Shown here: piece after piece, positions 21,266 through 35,500 of the stretch | How positions within the stretch are numbered: position 1 is the stretch's first letter | How the letters are laid out: the number at the start of each line of letters is the position of its first letter | NCBI GenBank assembly: GCA_037951105.1 | Contig: JBAMJV010008485.1 | Coordinates: forward strand, 12,501 to 76,500 | Source of the DNA: Echinarachnius parma | Taxonomy: Eukaryota; Echinodermata; Echinoidea; Clypeasteroida; Echinarachniidae | Reading direction: 5' to 3' | DNA length: 64,000 bases | Translations under genes and position numbers: made by a program | Notes under the pieces: model-generated | The model's database searches: none | Told to the model about the DNA's origin: nothing | The model's input: the letters and a program-made list of their open reading frames with translations, nothing else

Positions 21266-21393
21266 TAAGTGACCTTCTTTTGCAGGCAAGGTCAGTAAAA
21301 CACTACTTTGACAGCTGGCTTACAAAAGGAGGACATTATCTTTCAAGCATTACTTGCAGAAAAATATGAACAGAAATGGCCTACGAACTATTA

Positions 21394-22056
21394 CAGTGAA
21401 ACTTCTTTAGAACGAACTGTTAAAGATGAATTCCAGTTTTGGGAAAGAAGCCGAATACATCTATATGGATCATTATTGTTGAATAAGTATTGAAATAGGG
21501 CTTGTGTGGTAAAATCGGAACCTAAGCATCGTTAAATACAGAAATATTGGAAGAAATCCAATATCCGCCTGTGAAATGTATAAATCCACAGCCAGTTCGG
21601 ACCTGTCCATGCCGCTAGCGCTGGGGGAGATATCGACAAGCTGGGGACAAGCCCGTATAATATAGCGAACACCTCGTGTACTCGCACGTGGCCATTGTAC
21701 GTAGCGTATGGGCGATTCCAAGTTGGCGATCTCTATCTGCAGCAGATCAAGTTATAATTTTGCAAATATATCAATTAGTAGGCGGTTTCTTGGCCAAATT
21801 TGGATAATCCTATATTTAGTACAATTATCTTCTTTCACATTATTGGTAATAAGAGCTTCCATTTCATATTTTTGAGAGGGGGACGTTTCCAAAACTGGCC
21901 TTTACCTTTAAAACGAGGTACCTGATTTAGCGAGGCTATTTCACATCAGGCCCATGTTCTATGTATATTATTATTTTTAATCCCTGATAAGAGATATCTG
22001 ATATTAACAAGGTAAATCCATTGGGCCCGACGTGCTCGTTATAACACGGTTTCACT
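21394..22056. mobile_element. TIR element, CAGTGAAACTTCTTTAGAAC / CACTG
   Basis: About 660 bp from CAGTGAAACTTCTTT to GCTCGTTATAACACGGTTTC plus ACTG. A longer relative of the TA-flanked elements at 22395 and 26997. The middle is non-coding by eye. Confidence 0.5.
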
Positions 22057-22190
22057 GCATTATTATTCTGAATAACAAAACGTTCCTAAAAATCAAATCT
22101 GGTAATAAACCAAGATCTTTACAATAAATGTATGCCCACATATCAATATATGGGATAGTGTTTAAAAAAAACCATGAATTGGTAGATATA

Positions 22191-22368
22191 CAGTCAAACC
22201 TGTCTTAGCAGCCACCTGTCTATAGCAGCCAACCTGCCTATAGTGGCCACTAGAAGTGTTCCCCTACAGAGAAAAAACAGTGTTGTGGAACCTGTCTATA
22301 AAGGTCACCTTTCTACAGTGGCCACTTTTCTTGTTCCCGTGGGTGGTCACTATACACAGGTTTGACTG
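22191..22368. mobile_element. TA-flanked TIR element (CAGTCAAACCTGTCT)
   Basis: 178 bp, TA on both sides; ends CAGTCAAACCTGT and ACAGGTTTGACTG. Contains tandem TATAG..GCCAACCTG motifs. Relative at 7355-7537. Confidence 0.75.
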
Positions 22369-22394
22369 TATATCTAATATCTATTTTTTTAATA

Positions 22395-22553
22395 CAGTGA
22401 AACCTCATTATAATGAGCACCTTGGGTCCATTGAATTGACCTCATTATGTATCAGATATCTTGTTGTATCGGGTCTTAAAAACAATAAAATACATAGAAT
22501 CTGGACCTGTGTAATTACCTCATAATATAGCTCGTTATAAAGAAGTTCCACTG
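22395..22553. mobile_element. TA-flanked TIR element (CAGTGAAACCTCATTATAAT)
   Basis: 159 bp with TA on both sides. Ends CAGTGAAACCTCATTATAAT and GCTCGTTATAAAGAAGTTCC plus ACTG. TA flanks are consistent with a non-autonomous Tc1/mariner/pogo-type element. Confidence 0.75.
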
Positions 22554-23315
22554 TACCTAATATTTCATGAATGAACAAATATTTTGGCAAATAACATTGG
22601 TGTGTGCAATGTTTTCAAGTGTTATTTGGGATATACATGCACAAAAAGAGACAAAATTACAAGTCAGGGTTATTTGAGAATAACCAATATTCTACACAAC
22701 TTTATATACATTCTAAATACACAACTTCATACACAAACAATGCCATAATGATTGTAACTTGGTTAAATGATTGATTGAGGAAGATTGTAATATTTCAAAG
22801 TATAACAAAAATACTACCTTCAAAAGAGGGATTAAAGAAAATTGGCCGAATTAAAGCACAATATATCAAACTTTATAAAATTACATGTTGCTTCAATACC
22901 AAAGGTGTCAGATAAATTGTTGGGTATGTAGCAACAGAAAGGCACATTTATCCTCCCTCCCCACCCCAAAATAATACAAAAATACAAATATTTGGCTTTA
23001 AAGTTCACCTTCTCTTTGACCTACACATACAGTCCCTGATTTTATTGTTATACTGTATTATCAAAGCACACACAAATTACAAAATATTTGGCTCATAACT
23101 TGAATACTTGTTCGTGTTCATTTTTAGCACCACCAACTCGTACGCACAACACCATACTGTTGTGTCGCAGGCAATGCATAGACATTGCATGGCTGGCGTA
23201 TATTGTTGACATGCCAACACAGGCATTGTCTAGTGCTCTTCGCTCCAAGGAAATCGTGGGTCTGGCCTGAAAATGGCCATTAACTAGAACATTGTAGATG
23301 TGGCACTATTATAGG

Positions 23316-23594
23316 CTACCTCGTTCCGGCTGCCATCATATTGTGCATCTTCATCAACGTTGATCCCGCGCTAGACGAACGCCTAGAAATTGGCTTGCTA
23401 ACGTAGCCATCCAATTCCCGAATTTCGTTGGCGCGCTTGTACAGCACTGCAGCCTCCTGAAAGTCGCCCTGTTCGTAGCGCAGAACTGCCAGGTTTCGCA
23501 GTGTCTCGGCAACTCGGGCATGGTTCGGGCCAAAGTGTTCCTCGTATATCTGCAGCGCTCCCTCATAAAGTGGTAGCGCTTCTTCGTGTTTACC
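23316..23594 (-). CDS. NPHP3: NPHP3 exon 23 (terminal, TPR and tail)
   Basis: Acceptor [27 protein letters not shown] then [20 protein letters not shown] and [20 protein letters not shown], Ser-rich [18 protein letters not shown] at 23318-23316. Confidence 0.93.
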   Translation of the reverse strand, partial: GKHEEALPLYEGALQIYEEHFGPNHARVAETLRNLAVLRYEQGDFQEAAVLYKRANEIRELDGYVSKPISRRSSSAGSTLMKMHNMMAAGTR

Positions 23595-26500
23595 CTAAAA
23601 ACATAAAAAAGTATTGAAATAGTATGATTACAAGAAAATCAAACCCAAATCAGCCAAATCAGTCCTTCCCATGAAAATTAAGATGGTGTTCAAATGTCAC
23701 GGAAATGAGATATAGGCTGTAATCTTATTATATACCTGGTGTACCATTCTACATGATACAAACAAACAAATATTCTCAGTTTTACAACAACTAAACAGAA
23801 TCTGTTTATTTGCACATTTTGCTCAATGTTTTGTAAATCAGATTATGTTTAATTCTAAATATTGATACAATATGTAAGTTTACACTGTACATATTTCAAA
23901 CCAGTTGAGGACATATTGATTTTGGTATCACATGCAATCTGCATCTAGACTCCAACCTTCATAAGTTTGGGGACCTGTCCTGAATGGGTTTATCATATTT
24001 GATTTAAGATGACCCAGCAGAATAAAAACATTTAACCTCTTGCTTATGGGAACCTGGTGGGCTATGCACAAAGTCCATGGGGATATCAGAATCGGGAAGG
24101 GAAGGGATTAATGTACCTGTTGGCATCTGAGAACTGCCAGATTAACCAAAGCTGTAGCCAGACTGGGGTGATTGCCTCCAAGTTTTCTCTCCTTTGATTC
24201 TACTGCTTGCACATACAGTGGTTCTGCATCCTCATATTTACCCTGGTCACATAAGAAACAATATTTATGATTTCAATTATAATATACATGTAAGTATGAT
24301 AAGGGTTAATCAGTTATACAGGCTTCTTTGCCAGTGGATGCTCTTCAGTAACAGAATAAATTTCACCTAGGGTATATTTCTAAACTCAAATTACTTATTA
24401 GGCAGTTATTCATAAATGTGGTTTATTATTTGTCACTGTATCTCTATTTTTTTCTGAGATCAAATTTTGTATTTACCATAATTACAAAGGAAAAATTACA
24501 TATAATTATATTATTAGTATATAGAAAGCAAATAGAAAGCATTGACAGGAATTCATAATGAGGATAAAATTGTCCGCCAGCTCATAAAATGTCCTTCAAA
24601 TTACCATGGCTAGCAGAAAGAATAATCCTGCTGCATGTTTCATTAATAAATACGATTTTGTGATCGTTCTCTACAAATATTTGAATAATAATGACAATAC
24701 TATACCATACCTGTTTCCTGTATAAGACAGCCAGACTCCTCGCCGTGGCCAGTACCAACGGATGATCCTGCTGCATGTTCGAGCGACGTATGGAGAGCGC
24801 CCTCTCATACAACTCCTCGGCAATGTTCGTCTCGTCCCGGTCGTTGTGCAGCGTGGCCAGACTGTGTAGACTTTGCGCAACATCGACGTGGTGGGGGCCC
24901 AGGACCGATTCTCTCATGGCTAGCGCTCGCCTGAAATAACTCTCGGCAGATCTGAGGGAGAAATAAAAACAACTTTCATTTCCCGTTTTTTCCTTTTCAT
25001 ATCCAACTCAATATTGTGGCAAATGAAATAAAACCCTAACCCTAACCCTAACCCTAACCCTAGGCATTCAACAGCATACATGTATATAATTCTCAATCAT
25101 AATTTCTCAAAGAATACAGCCAAGATAATTAAATAAACCTTTCAGGACTGATGGATTTTACTACAACATGTATTCTCCATAGACCTAAGCCCAAATATTT
25201 TCGGGACCAGTTCTGAACGGGTTAAAGTTAGAGTTTACACTTTAAAAATGTCTATTAATCAAGATTAGCTGTAATAAGTTAAACCCTGGTCGTGGGATAC
25301 ACATCACATTCAATCCAGTATTAACCCATTCCCTCCAAGATTTTGGAAATCCCCATAGACTTTGTATATAGTCCATCAGGTTTCTGAAGGCAAAAGGTAA
25401 AATGTCTGCACTCTACTTCTCTTACCCATAATCTTTCTGAAGATAGTAGAGCATGCCCAGTTCGTTGAGTGTTCTCGCCAAGTCAGCTGAATCCAAGCCC
25501 TGTGTGAGCAGCTCTGTCTGCAACGTGCGACGACGCAGCGCGGACAGAGCCCTCGCTTGGTGGGGGGAGAGGTGCATCTGAGCTTGTCTCCGAATTGCCT
25601 GGGATCGCTTTTGTAGTGGGTCTGCCTGAACATGCCTGAATAATAAAGACAATTATAACAAGGTTTACTAATCATAATAATTTTGAATGGATTCTTTTTG
25701 ATAGGATAAGAGCGTATCTTCAAAACAGATTTTAACCCTATATAGCCCGGGCTATTTTGAAAATGCATAGCCCGGGGGGGGGGGCTAATTTGGCCCCCCC
25801 TTAAGATCTTGGCCGCGAAGCGGCCGTTCGCCGTGAAAATTTACATGCATGTTTCGTGAAGTATATAGAATACTATGGTAATTTTAATTTTTTGAAAAAT
25901 GCATTAATTTGCATAATTATGGTAATTTATGCAAATAAGGTCATACAATTCATATTTTTACCCATAAATCATATATTCTTCATAATTAAACATTGGTTTT
26001 GACAACATATGTTCTTTAGACCATTTGGAACAATAATACAACAAAAAAAATTTGGAAGAGCCAGGTTCTTCCTTATGTTTTTGATTGCTTTTATAATTTC
26101 TTATGTATTTCTTTTTTTTTTTAGCTTATGTATTTGATTGTTTTTGTTGTTTATTTTATTTCTAACGATAAATCAACTACTTTGAACCCCAAAACAAACA
26201 CCTTAAATGTAAACAAGACCAAATTATCAATGATATATCTCTTTTTATGAAAACTGATATTTCCATATGTTTTGTACACAAATCACGAAATTTAGCGATT
26301 TTCGGGCTGACATGCATAGACATAAGGTCACGTGACTTTGTAACCCTAGGTCCGATTTTCAAAAATTTTATTTCAAAAGATGCGCAAGACCCAAAAGAAA
26401 AAAGTCATGAAATTTCAGCGCAAGATATTATCGCGTTAAAAATTTATCGCGAAAAATGTTGAGGGGGGGGGCCATTTTAGCCCCCCCCCCCCACCCCCCC

Positions 26501-29500
26501 GGGCTATATAGGGTTAATAGATTTTGTAAAGGGTTTATCTGGAAATGACTGACGAATCGTACTCGTTTTGTAAATTAATTCAGATAATAATGACTAATCT
26601 AAACAAAATGAAAAAGATAGATCAAATATAGGACTAATGCTCCTACTTTTCAGCTTGCAACAGATGACAATAACCATGGTGAATTAAAATTAAACCAATT
26701 TTGAATCTAGATACTGTTTTAAGAACATTTGTCTTACTTGTTCTGTTTCCGATAGATGACGACCAATGATTCCAAGACCTTAGCGACATCGCCATGGTTC
26801 TTGCCCAAGGAGCTTTCGGTGATCATAAGAGCTTGTTGGTAGTAGGCCTCCGCGGAACCAAACTTTCCCCCTTGCCCATGGATCGCCCCAAGAAGGTGAA
26901 AGCACTGTGCCACGCTCAGATGGTCAGGGTCGATGGATTCACGGATCTCTAGAGCTCGCTGAACGGACCAGGTGGCCTAAAAAGGATTTGAATATACAGT
27001 CAAACCTTATTATAGAGTGCTATGATATAACAAACTCCTCTTATACCAAGGTTTTTTGCTGGTTCCAGCCCTTTTTATATTCTTTTTATTTTGTACCCTG
27101 ATATAACAGGATACATGAACAAGGTCAATTTCATGGTCCCAATGATCTCGTTATAAAGAGGTTTTACTGTATTTTGATATCGGTATCCTGGGGTACCAGA
27201 CGAAAATCCGCCATTTTGTTTAATTATTTATTTAATTTTTAGGGGTGTACTGTAGGTATAGCGTACATTCAATCGCGCGCTGCACTGCATGCACAACGCA
27301 ATACGGTGGTACTTCAAGTGGACACAAGATGGCGCTACACAACGCGGGATACCGGGGTACAACGGTACCCCGGGGTACTGCGTGTGTCATCATATTCATA
27401 ATTACAAAGTGTATCACTCAATCAATTGTGCATGGCCTGTTGGCATGACAGTCTAAACCAAGGTTTCCAACAATTCTAATTTTTGTTTAATGTATTACTT
27501 AAACAGAGGACGATACTAGCAATATCATTATGGACTTTTAATTTGTCCCTACTAATTTTTAAATTTGTTTTTTTCTGTTTTAATATTCTTACCATATTTA
27601 ACATTTTTGTTTTTAATGAGTAAAATTAAACTGCAATGACACAAAAATTACATTGTTTTTTTTATTATATTTGATAATTTATTGTATAAACTTGGACTGA
27701 AACTGATATTATACAATGTTCTATAATAACATATTTTTGTTTATATGAGTGAAAATAAACACAAGACTGAAACAAAAATGAAACAATCATGCTCTTAGCA
27801 TAATTAACCATGTATTTAACAACTTTCTTTTAAATTACTTGAAATAAACATGAAACTGAAATTAAAATTATTTATCTTACCAGATTTAGAAGGCCCAAGT
27901 CCTTCACAAATCGCCCCAACATCTCATACATGTCAGCAATCCTTGGTAAAGTGATGGGTCCACCAATGTCTATCACGAGAAGATAAAATACAATGATTAA
28001 AGTAAGAGTTGTCATTACTTGCAGTTTCTTTTCAGTTTTACAGGGAAATTTGTTAAGACTAAAAATATCTTTAGAATACATAGTTCACAGCCATTGAACA
28101 AATTACCTGATGTTAAAACAAGATATTACTTAAAGTATGGTAAATTTTTATTTAAAAAAATTCATATTTGGACTGTGCTTTTAGGTTTTAATTCATTCTG
28201 GGCTGATTCTAAAAAAAAATATGTAGCTGGGGACTATGGTTAATGCATATTGAATCAAAATTAAATAGTTTTGAATGAGGTACAAAGTTAGGGTTGTATG
28301 AAAATGTAAATATCTTTGTGTTATTCCTGCCATTCCTGAACCTTTACAAAAAAAACTAGATGGATCTTCGACTGCGCGCAGTCGAAAATGATGCCTCCGC
28401 CATTACGCAATTTATTTATATCAAGCCCAAATCAACATGTACACTGAATTAATTCTGTCAACTCAATTTTGATGGTACTCTGTCTTTTAGATCTTGACGT
28501 ATCACAATTATGAGCTATAAGTGACCTTGACCTTTGCCCTCATGACCCCAAAATCTAATCAGATCATTGGCCCCCCAAGATACATACATGTACCAAGTTT
28601 GGTCAGAATCTGTCAATCCCTTCTTGAGATAATGCGATCACGAGCTATTTTTGCATATATAATGAGCTCTGTGACCTTTGATCTTTGACCTCATGACCCC
28701 AAAATCTAATCAGATCATTGGCCCCCCAAAATACATACATGTACCAAATTTGGTCAGAATCCTTCAATCCGTTCTTGAGATAACGCGATCACGAGCTATT
28801 TTTGCATATATAATGAGCTCTGTGACCTTTGACCTTTGACCTCGTGACCCCAAAATCTAATAAGATCATCGGCCCCCCAAGATACATACATGTACCAAGT
28901 TTGGTCAGAATCTGTCAATCCGTTCTTGAGATAACGCGATCACGAGCTATTTTTGCATATATAATGAGCTGTGACCTTTGACCTTTGACCTCATGACCCC
29001 AAAATCTAATCACATCATTGGCCCCCCAAGATACATACATGACCCAAGTTTGGTGAAAATCCGTCAATCCGTTCTTGAGATAACGCGATCACGAGCTATT
29101 TTTGCATATATAATGAGCTCTGTGACCTTTGACCTTTGACCTCATGACCCCAAAATCTAATCAGATCATTAGCCCCCCAAGATACATACATGACCCAAGT
29201 TTGGTGAAAATCCGTCAATCGGTTCTTGAGATCACGCGATCACGAGAACGGGACGTACGGACGTACGGACGTACGTACGGACGGACGGACAACCCGAAAA
29301 CATAATGCCTCCGGCTACTTCGTTGCGGAGGCATAAAAATTTTCTCTTCATATAAAGAAGTAAATTTCATTTGATATTATTTCATCATTGATCATCTATT
29401 ACAGATCTGACGTTTAATTTTTATCTTGCAAAATATTTTTGTAACGTGCATAGTTTACTTACTCTCTTCAAATTGTTTGATGGTAGTGAAGTAGATATTG

Positions 29501-32500
29501 GCCATGGCTTGTCGGTCGACGCCCATTCCCTGCCAGTACGTCAGCAATTCAGAACACCGCCCTCGTGTGTACATGATCCTGAAGACGCAGAGATTGCTGA
29601 GTGTTTCTTGTAGTTTTCCACTGTTCCCCGCAACTTGGATCAGGTACGGGAGCTCATCGGTCATACGTGATGTCACAGAACCAGGCCTGGAGAGAAAAGG
29701 AGAAAGAAATTCAGTTCATAGTATTTAAAAGGTCTTTTTGGCAGTTAGCCTAAACCTCACAAAATCAAGAGTGGCCGATCTTGCAGTGTAATTGATCCTG
29801 AAGACGCAGAGTTCGCTGAGAGTTTCTTGTAGTTTTTCACTGTTTCTTCAGACTTGGATGAGATACATTTTGTGTACGAGGTCTCATCGGTGAGATGGGA
29901 TGTAACAGACCCAGGCCTAAAGAAAAGGTAGGCAGAAATCTGGACTGTACTAAAAGTCTTGGCAGATAAAACATCACACATTCAAGACCGCAAATGGGCA
30001 CATAAGCAACAACAAAAATAGCGGATTTTCCCCCCAAAAGATAACCCAGAAGTTGAAATTAGCTCACTTTCCCAGAATATGTAAATTAGGACTAAAAAGT
30101 ATTCATGAGCCGAAACAAATAATCACTTTAATAGCACTTCTAAAGTTCTAATAATAATATGTTAAGGACTAGGAGCTTACTTGAGGAATTTCTTGAAGTA
30201 GTGGATGAGTTTATTGACCACGGCCTGAAGCTCTCTCTCATTGTTCTGCTCACTCGAGTAACTCAACTTGACCGCCGTCCGTGCCTGGTTTTATCAACAA
30301 AATATAAGTAAAGACAAGATTTTAGTGCATTTCAAAATACAAGTTATATAAATCAAACAAAAAGAGGAGACACATATTTAAATGTACCAAGTTTGATATC
30401 AATCTATTGTATAGCTCTTGAGATACACACACACACACCTTGTGAGGTGGGGGGGGGGGGGATGCATACCCCTCATTCGCCTCTGCTGTCTACGCCCCTG
30501 CTTTATGGTAATCAGTCAGTTTGAATAAAATATAATGAAATAAGAATATTATCTTACTTGCATGTGAGCAAACGTAATGACCCCAGCTCTAAAGGTCATG
30601 ACATGTCTGTTGATGAGGTCGTGACACAGCGGGGCCCACTGGTTCCAGGTCAGGTCAGGGATGAGGTCAAACAACTCAGCTTCTGCAATTCCGTCCCGCG
30701 AAGCATAGGCTAACAGGCACACCTGACAAAAATGTTACATAATGTTTATAACAATTTTATAATAATAATAATAATAATAATGCATTAATATAGAGCATTT
30801 TCCATCTAATATGTTCAAAAGCTCTCTAGGTCAACATTTTTGGTAGAGGTAAGTTTTGAATTTTTTTTATTTTTTAAAGATTGATAGATTCTTGGTTTGC
30901 TGAGGGTCAGAGGTAGGTTATCACATCACACACTCTCTCCAATCAGTGGAATCCCGAGTTTGACACCTGTGTATGCCTATTGTGTTTCTTCTTCAGCACC
31001 AAGACAAAATTAACATTTATTTTTCTGTGGCTGATTTGAAAACTCATCTGCAAGAATATAGTACTATAAAAAAGTTTTACATTCAATTCTGTGCAAATTT
31101 ACTAAGACTCGTTTCAGCATTTGGGCTGGCTAGAATGCTCCTTAGAAAGTTTGCACTCTCTGTGCAGGAATGATTGCAATGTGTATCCATTTACCGTAGT
31201 TATGATCGTATACTGCTACATCAAATTATCATTATTATCTGATTATTAAATTTTATTACAAAAATAGACTCACTTTTCTAACGAGGCCACGACATGATGA
31301 GTCTTCGTGATCTGCCTCAATTGATTCTAGGATATAGCGATACAGCTCAATGATGCTGTCAAAGTCCAGACATCCGCTAGCGAGCTTCTCCCCTATTGGC
31401 ATCGAGCGGTCACTGTACGAAAAAATTTAATTAGAGGTAATGAAAACATGATTCATTTAATATATATGTTTGGCAAGAATCCATGGGAAATTAATCAAAT
31501 AGGATCAAACAGGTTAAACATTGCATACATAGAGATGATATTGTTTCATATAATGAGCTATATAAATAAAATCTATTATTATCATACAGTAGTCTCTGCT
31601 TAATTGGACCCCTTTGAAAAAAAAGGCTTGTAGCTGCAATCCATCCCATGAGTGGAGATTAATTAATTGAATAAAATAGGGTAGGCTTTTACAAGGTACA
31701 TTTGACCCTTTTAACAGGTTCACCCGATTAAGTGGTGAAACATTTTCTTAAAAATCATAAAAACATCAATCATTTAAATAATTGTGTACATATACTTGAA
31801 TGCTCCCCAGGGGGTAGAAAACGCACACTTTGTGTGCTAGATTAATTGCAAAATGCATCTGATGACCGGGGTAAAAATATCATTGTAAAGCGCTTAGAGA
31901 TGATATTTCTAGTTGAGTTTTTAACGTAAATACCTGTGTGCAAGTTCATCGACTACGAGAGTGATGTGCAGTGGAAGGCGGTTTGGCACGGAGTGGCACA
32001 GGGCCAGAGCGAGAACCTCGTGCTCGGGGACAACCTGAAGTCCGCGGGATTGGCAGAGGGCGTGCATGAGATCACGGGCGTGAGGTAGTGCCAGAGGTTG
32101 CAGATGGATTGTTGGCCAGGATCTAAAAAGAAAGTAACGAGTTATTTACATTTCCTCAAAATCCCACAATCTGTAGAAAGAGAAGAGATATTCAACTGGC
32201 AGAGAAGTGTGCATGAGATCTAGGGCGTGAGGTAGTGCCAGAGGTTTCAGATGGATAGTTGGCCAGGATCTGAAATAAAGTAAAAGGGCATTTAGTTTCA
32301 TATAATTTTATAAAAATCCCATAATATATATTCAACAAGAGAAATTACTTTCATTTGTTCTGAAGATGGTCTCTTTTTTGTATCTATCTGTCACCATCAT
32401 CATCGTCTTCTTAATCATCATCCTTATCACCATTACCATCATCGTAACCACCACCACTACCATCAATCTCCTCCTCCTCCTCATCATCATCACCATCATC

Positions 32501-35500
32501 ATCCTCATCTTACCAGCTATTTAACTGTCTTACAAGTACAATGCGAGTACATCATCATTATTCAGTAACAACTCTGTGCAGCTATACTTACTTCCATGCT
32601 TGCATGCAGTTCTCCGGGTTCGCTGAGACGATGACTCTTGTATCAACAGGCAGTGGATCAAGCAACCACCCTAAGTGACCCTCTCGATTCTGTAAAACAC
32701 ACACAAATAGAAATGTGTAAAAGGATTTATTTGCCCTTAACACACTGAGTGCCAACTTAATTTGCAAGAAGCCACTGTATCCCGGTCTCTCGTTTACAAG
32801 TATGCATGAATAGTTTAATCAAATCCCCATTCATCTAAAGTGAATATAAAGGAAGTTCAGCCTACACAATTCAGTCCACACATATCTATTCTGTTCATTC
32901 AGGGAAGACTCAACATATCTAATTATATGAGTAATGTAACCAGAGTTGACAGTGGCATTAAGATGGTTAACTGACAGAGGCTAGAAAAAGAATCAATCAC
33001 ATTTTATTGGAACATGCTGAAATGTTGGATCCAAAATCATTTGATAATAATAAGCAAATTGTGGGGAAAAAATCAAGATATTCACCTGCAGATTGTCAAG
33101 AGAATCAATGACGATGGTGATACCACCGGCCACTCTGCAGGAAACCTTCTCCAACCATTTGGGGAATTCCTCTACCAGCCGGCCAGGCTCGCACGACAGG
33201 GCGGGAGGGGAGGACACATGCTGCATCAGCTAAAATGGAAGAAAAATGTATTCAATATTAAAGGGTACCACCACCCAAAAATAATATTATTATAAATCAA
33301 AGGCAACATCTTTAGTAGTTCACAAAAATATGTTTCCAGAAAAAATAATAACAAATTGGAAAACGCATCACCATTCTATTTATGCGTTCATGGGTCTGCA
33401 TGTACGAGACTACTATGTCCAGAGCGAACCAATCGTCCGGGATTCTATTGTCTCCAAACGTACGCGTGAATAGCATTGGCACACTCGCAAATATTTGGCC
33501 TGTACAACCAGGAAATAATAGTGGTTCCGTAAGTGGTGGTAATTTTCTTGCTTTGTTTGTGAATTTACACAACCCTTTGCAAAATGTTGGATATCTATTT
33601 GATATCACAAAACAGTACCAAAACAAATAATTATGTGTTATTCTTTGCCTGGTGGTCCCCTTAAAGTTCAGTTTATTTCCTGTATTGTTATTTTGATCTA
33701 TTTTACTGTCATCTTTGTTGTTTGTATATGATCTGTATCATTTCATGTATGTGCCAAGTGTGCGTAATCATTGCTGCATCAGCTGACATGGAAGAAAAGA
33801 AAGTGATTTAGATCAGTTTCATTTTTATATCCTTCATTGTTATTTTGATCTATCTTATTTTCATCTTTGTTGTTTGTATATGATCTGTATCATGTCATGT
33901 ATGTGCCAAGTCTGTGCGTAATATTGCTACATCAGCTGACATGGAAGAAAAGAAAGTAATTTAGATCAGTTTCAGTTTATATCCTCAATTGTTATTTTTA
34001 TCTTTTTGATTTCATCTTTTTTATTTGTATATGATCTTTATAGTATGTGCCAAGTGTGCGTAATATTCCTGACACTTGTTTATGTTTGAAAATAAAATGT
34101 TACAACAACATCCTATCTTTTGATGTGACAGCATTGGCACTTTCGATTTGGGTGATCCAACTACGTCACAAAGCACTTGTCGTCTTGAGACATGTTTATG
34201 TCTACCCCTAGCCACAATGGTCATTAGAGTATGCCACATCTATGTGCACTTTTATTTTATACAAGGCTTAATTTTAAAGCGTTACGTTTTTTAAAAGCAG
34301 TCAAAAAGTCGCTTACTTGAGCGGTCATCTTCCTTATCATCGTGACAGCATTGGCACTTGACGAGTTTGGTGATCCAGTGAAGTGGTACAGCACCAGACC
34401 GCTAGGCACATGTTTCTGCTTCAGTTGGACCCATTTGGCCAGGAGAAGAGATTTCCCGCTTCCAGAAACACCGCTTACTAGGAGGGGTGGAAGAGGGCCA
34501 GCCGCAGCAACGTGTTCACTTATGGCTTCATAGTGCTTGGAAGATATGAGAGGAAATAAATTGAAGAGTTTTTTTTCTTGCTCAAGATAAATAGGGATTT
34601 TTTATGGGACAATGGAAAGGACTTTAAGGAAAACCACTGACTAGGAGGGGTGGGAAGGGCCGGCCACAGCGGCGCGTTTACTTATGGCTTCCTAGTGCTG
34701 TTTGGAAAATATAAAAGAGGAATTAAAACAAAGAGTTTGTTTTGGCTCATGCTTTATAGCTTCACTCTTCAGACTAAATCACAGCCTAAGAAAGATGTAA
34801 GGGGTAGGCTAAAACACAATGACCGCTCATTGCAAAGAATAGGGTGGACAAATAAGTTTTATTATCCAAGAAAAAAGATCGAACAGTTGACAACATACAT
34901 AGGCTATTTCAAAACGGGTAATACTCAATACAGTTGTACTCATTGACAGAAAGAAGTTAAAACAAATTTTCACCATTAACACTTGAAGAATGGATAAAAC
35001 ACATTAGAAATTGGTTTGAAAATACCCTCCCAACAGATCCCTTTACCCTGTACCTTCTCAAAAGCGAGTTCACAGGTTGCTCCTCCTGCAATGTTGGTCA
35101 GAGTCTCCTGCTGTTCCCCGTCTCCATGGAGATCCCACTGGCATCCTCCGCATCTCTCCTCCGTGCTATCATCCAGCTCGCTGGGGAAGCCAGAGTCGAT
35201 TTCCGAAGGCGGGTTGGTCTCTATACCCAGCTCCTATTCAGTAAACAAAAAAAATGCAGCAAATTAGTATTATTCCTCTTCCACATAAAAATCCAGTGGT
35301 CCGAAAGAGAATAAATCATGGATGGTATTTTAAAAGGCAAACCTAGTATAAAACCAATTTAACCTCTTTTTGTTAAATCACACTAGTCCAGATGATTAAA
35401 TGACACAATTGGAATTAAAGCAATCGTTTAATAAAACAAAATATAAAAGAACCCAGACATGGACGTTTGTCAATGTTGGGCCGATGATTAATCTTTATAG

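Larger units (their letters stand above)
20179..23315. other. Intergenic repeats and NPHP3 3' flank
   Basis: No coding exon was recognised. It holds several small TIR elements (listed) and the probable NPHP3 3'UTR, which has TTTATT at 23041-23046 (AATAAA on the minus strand) about 270 bases past the stop. Confidence 0.55.

Noticed and set aside
25040-25063. Chromosome end
   Set aside because: Only about five telomeric units, with coding exons of one gene on both sides; this is an interstitial repeat.
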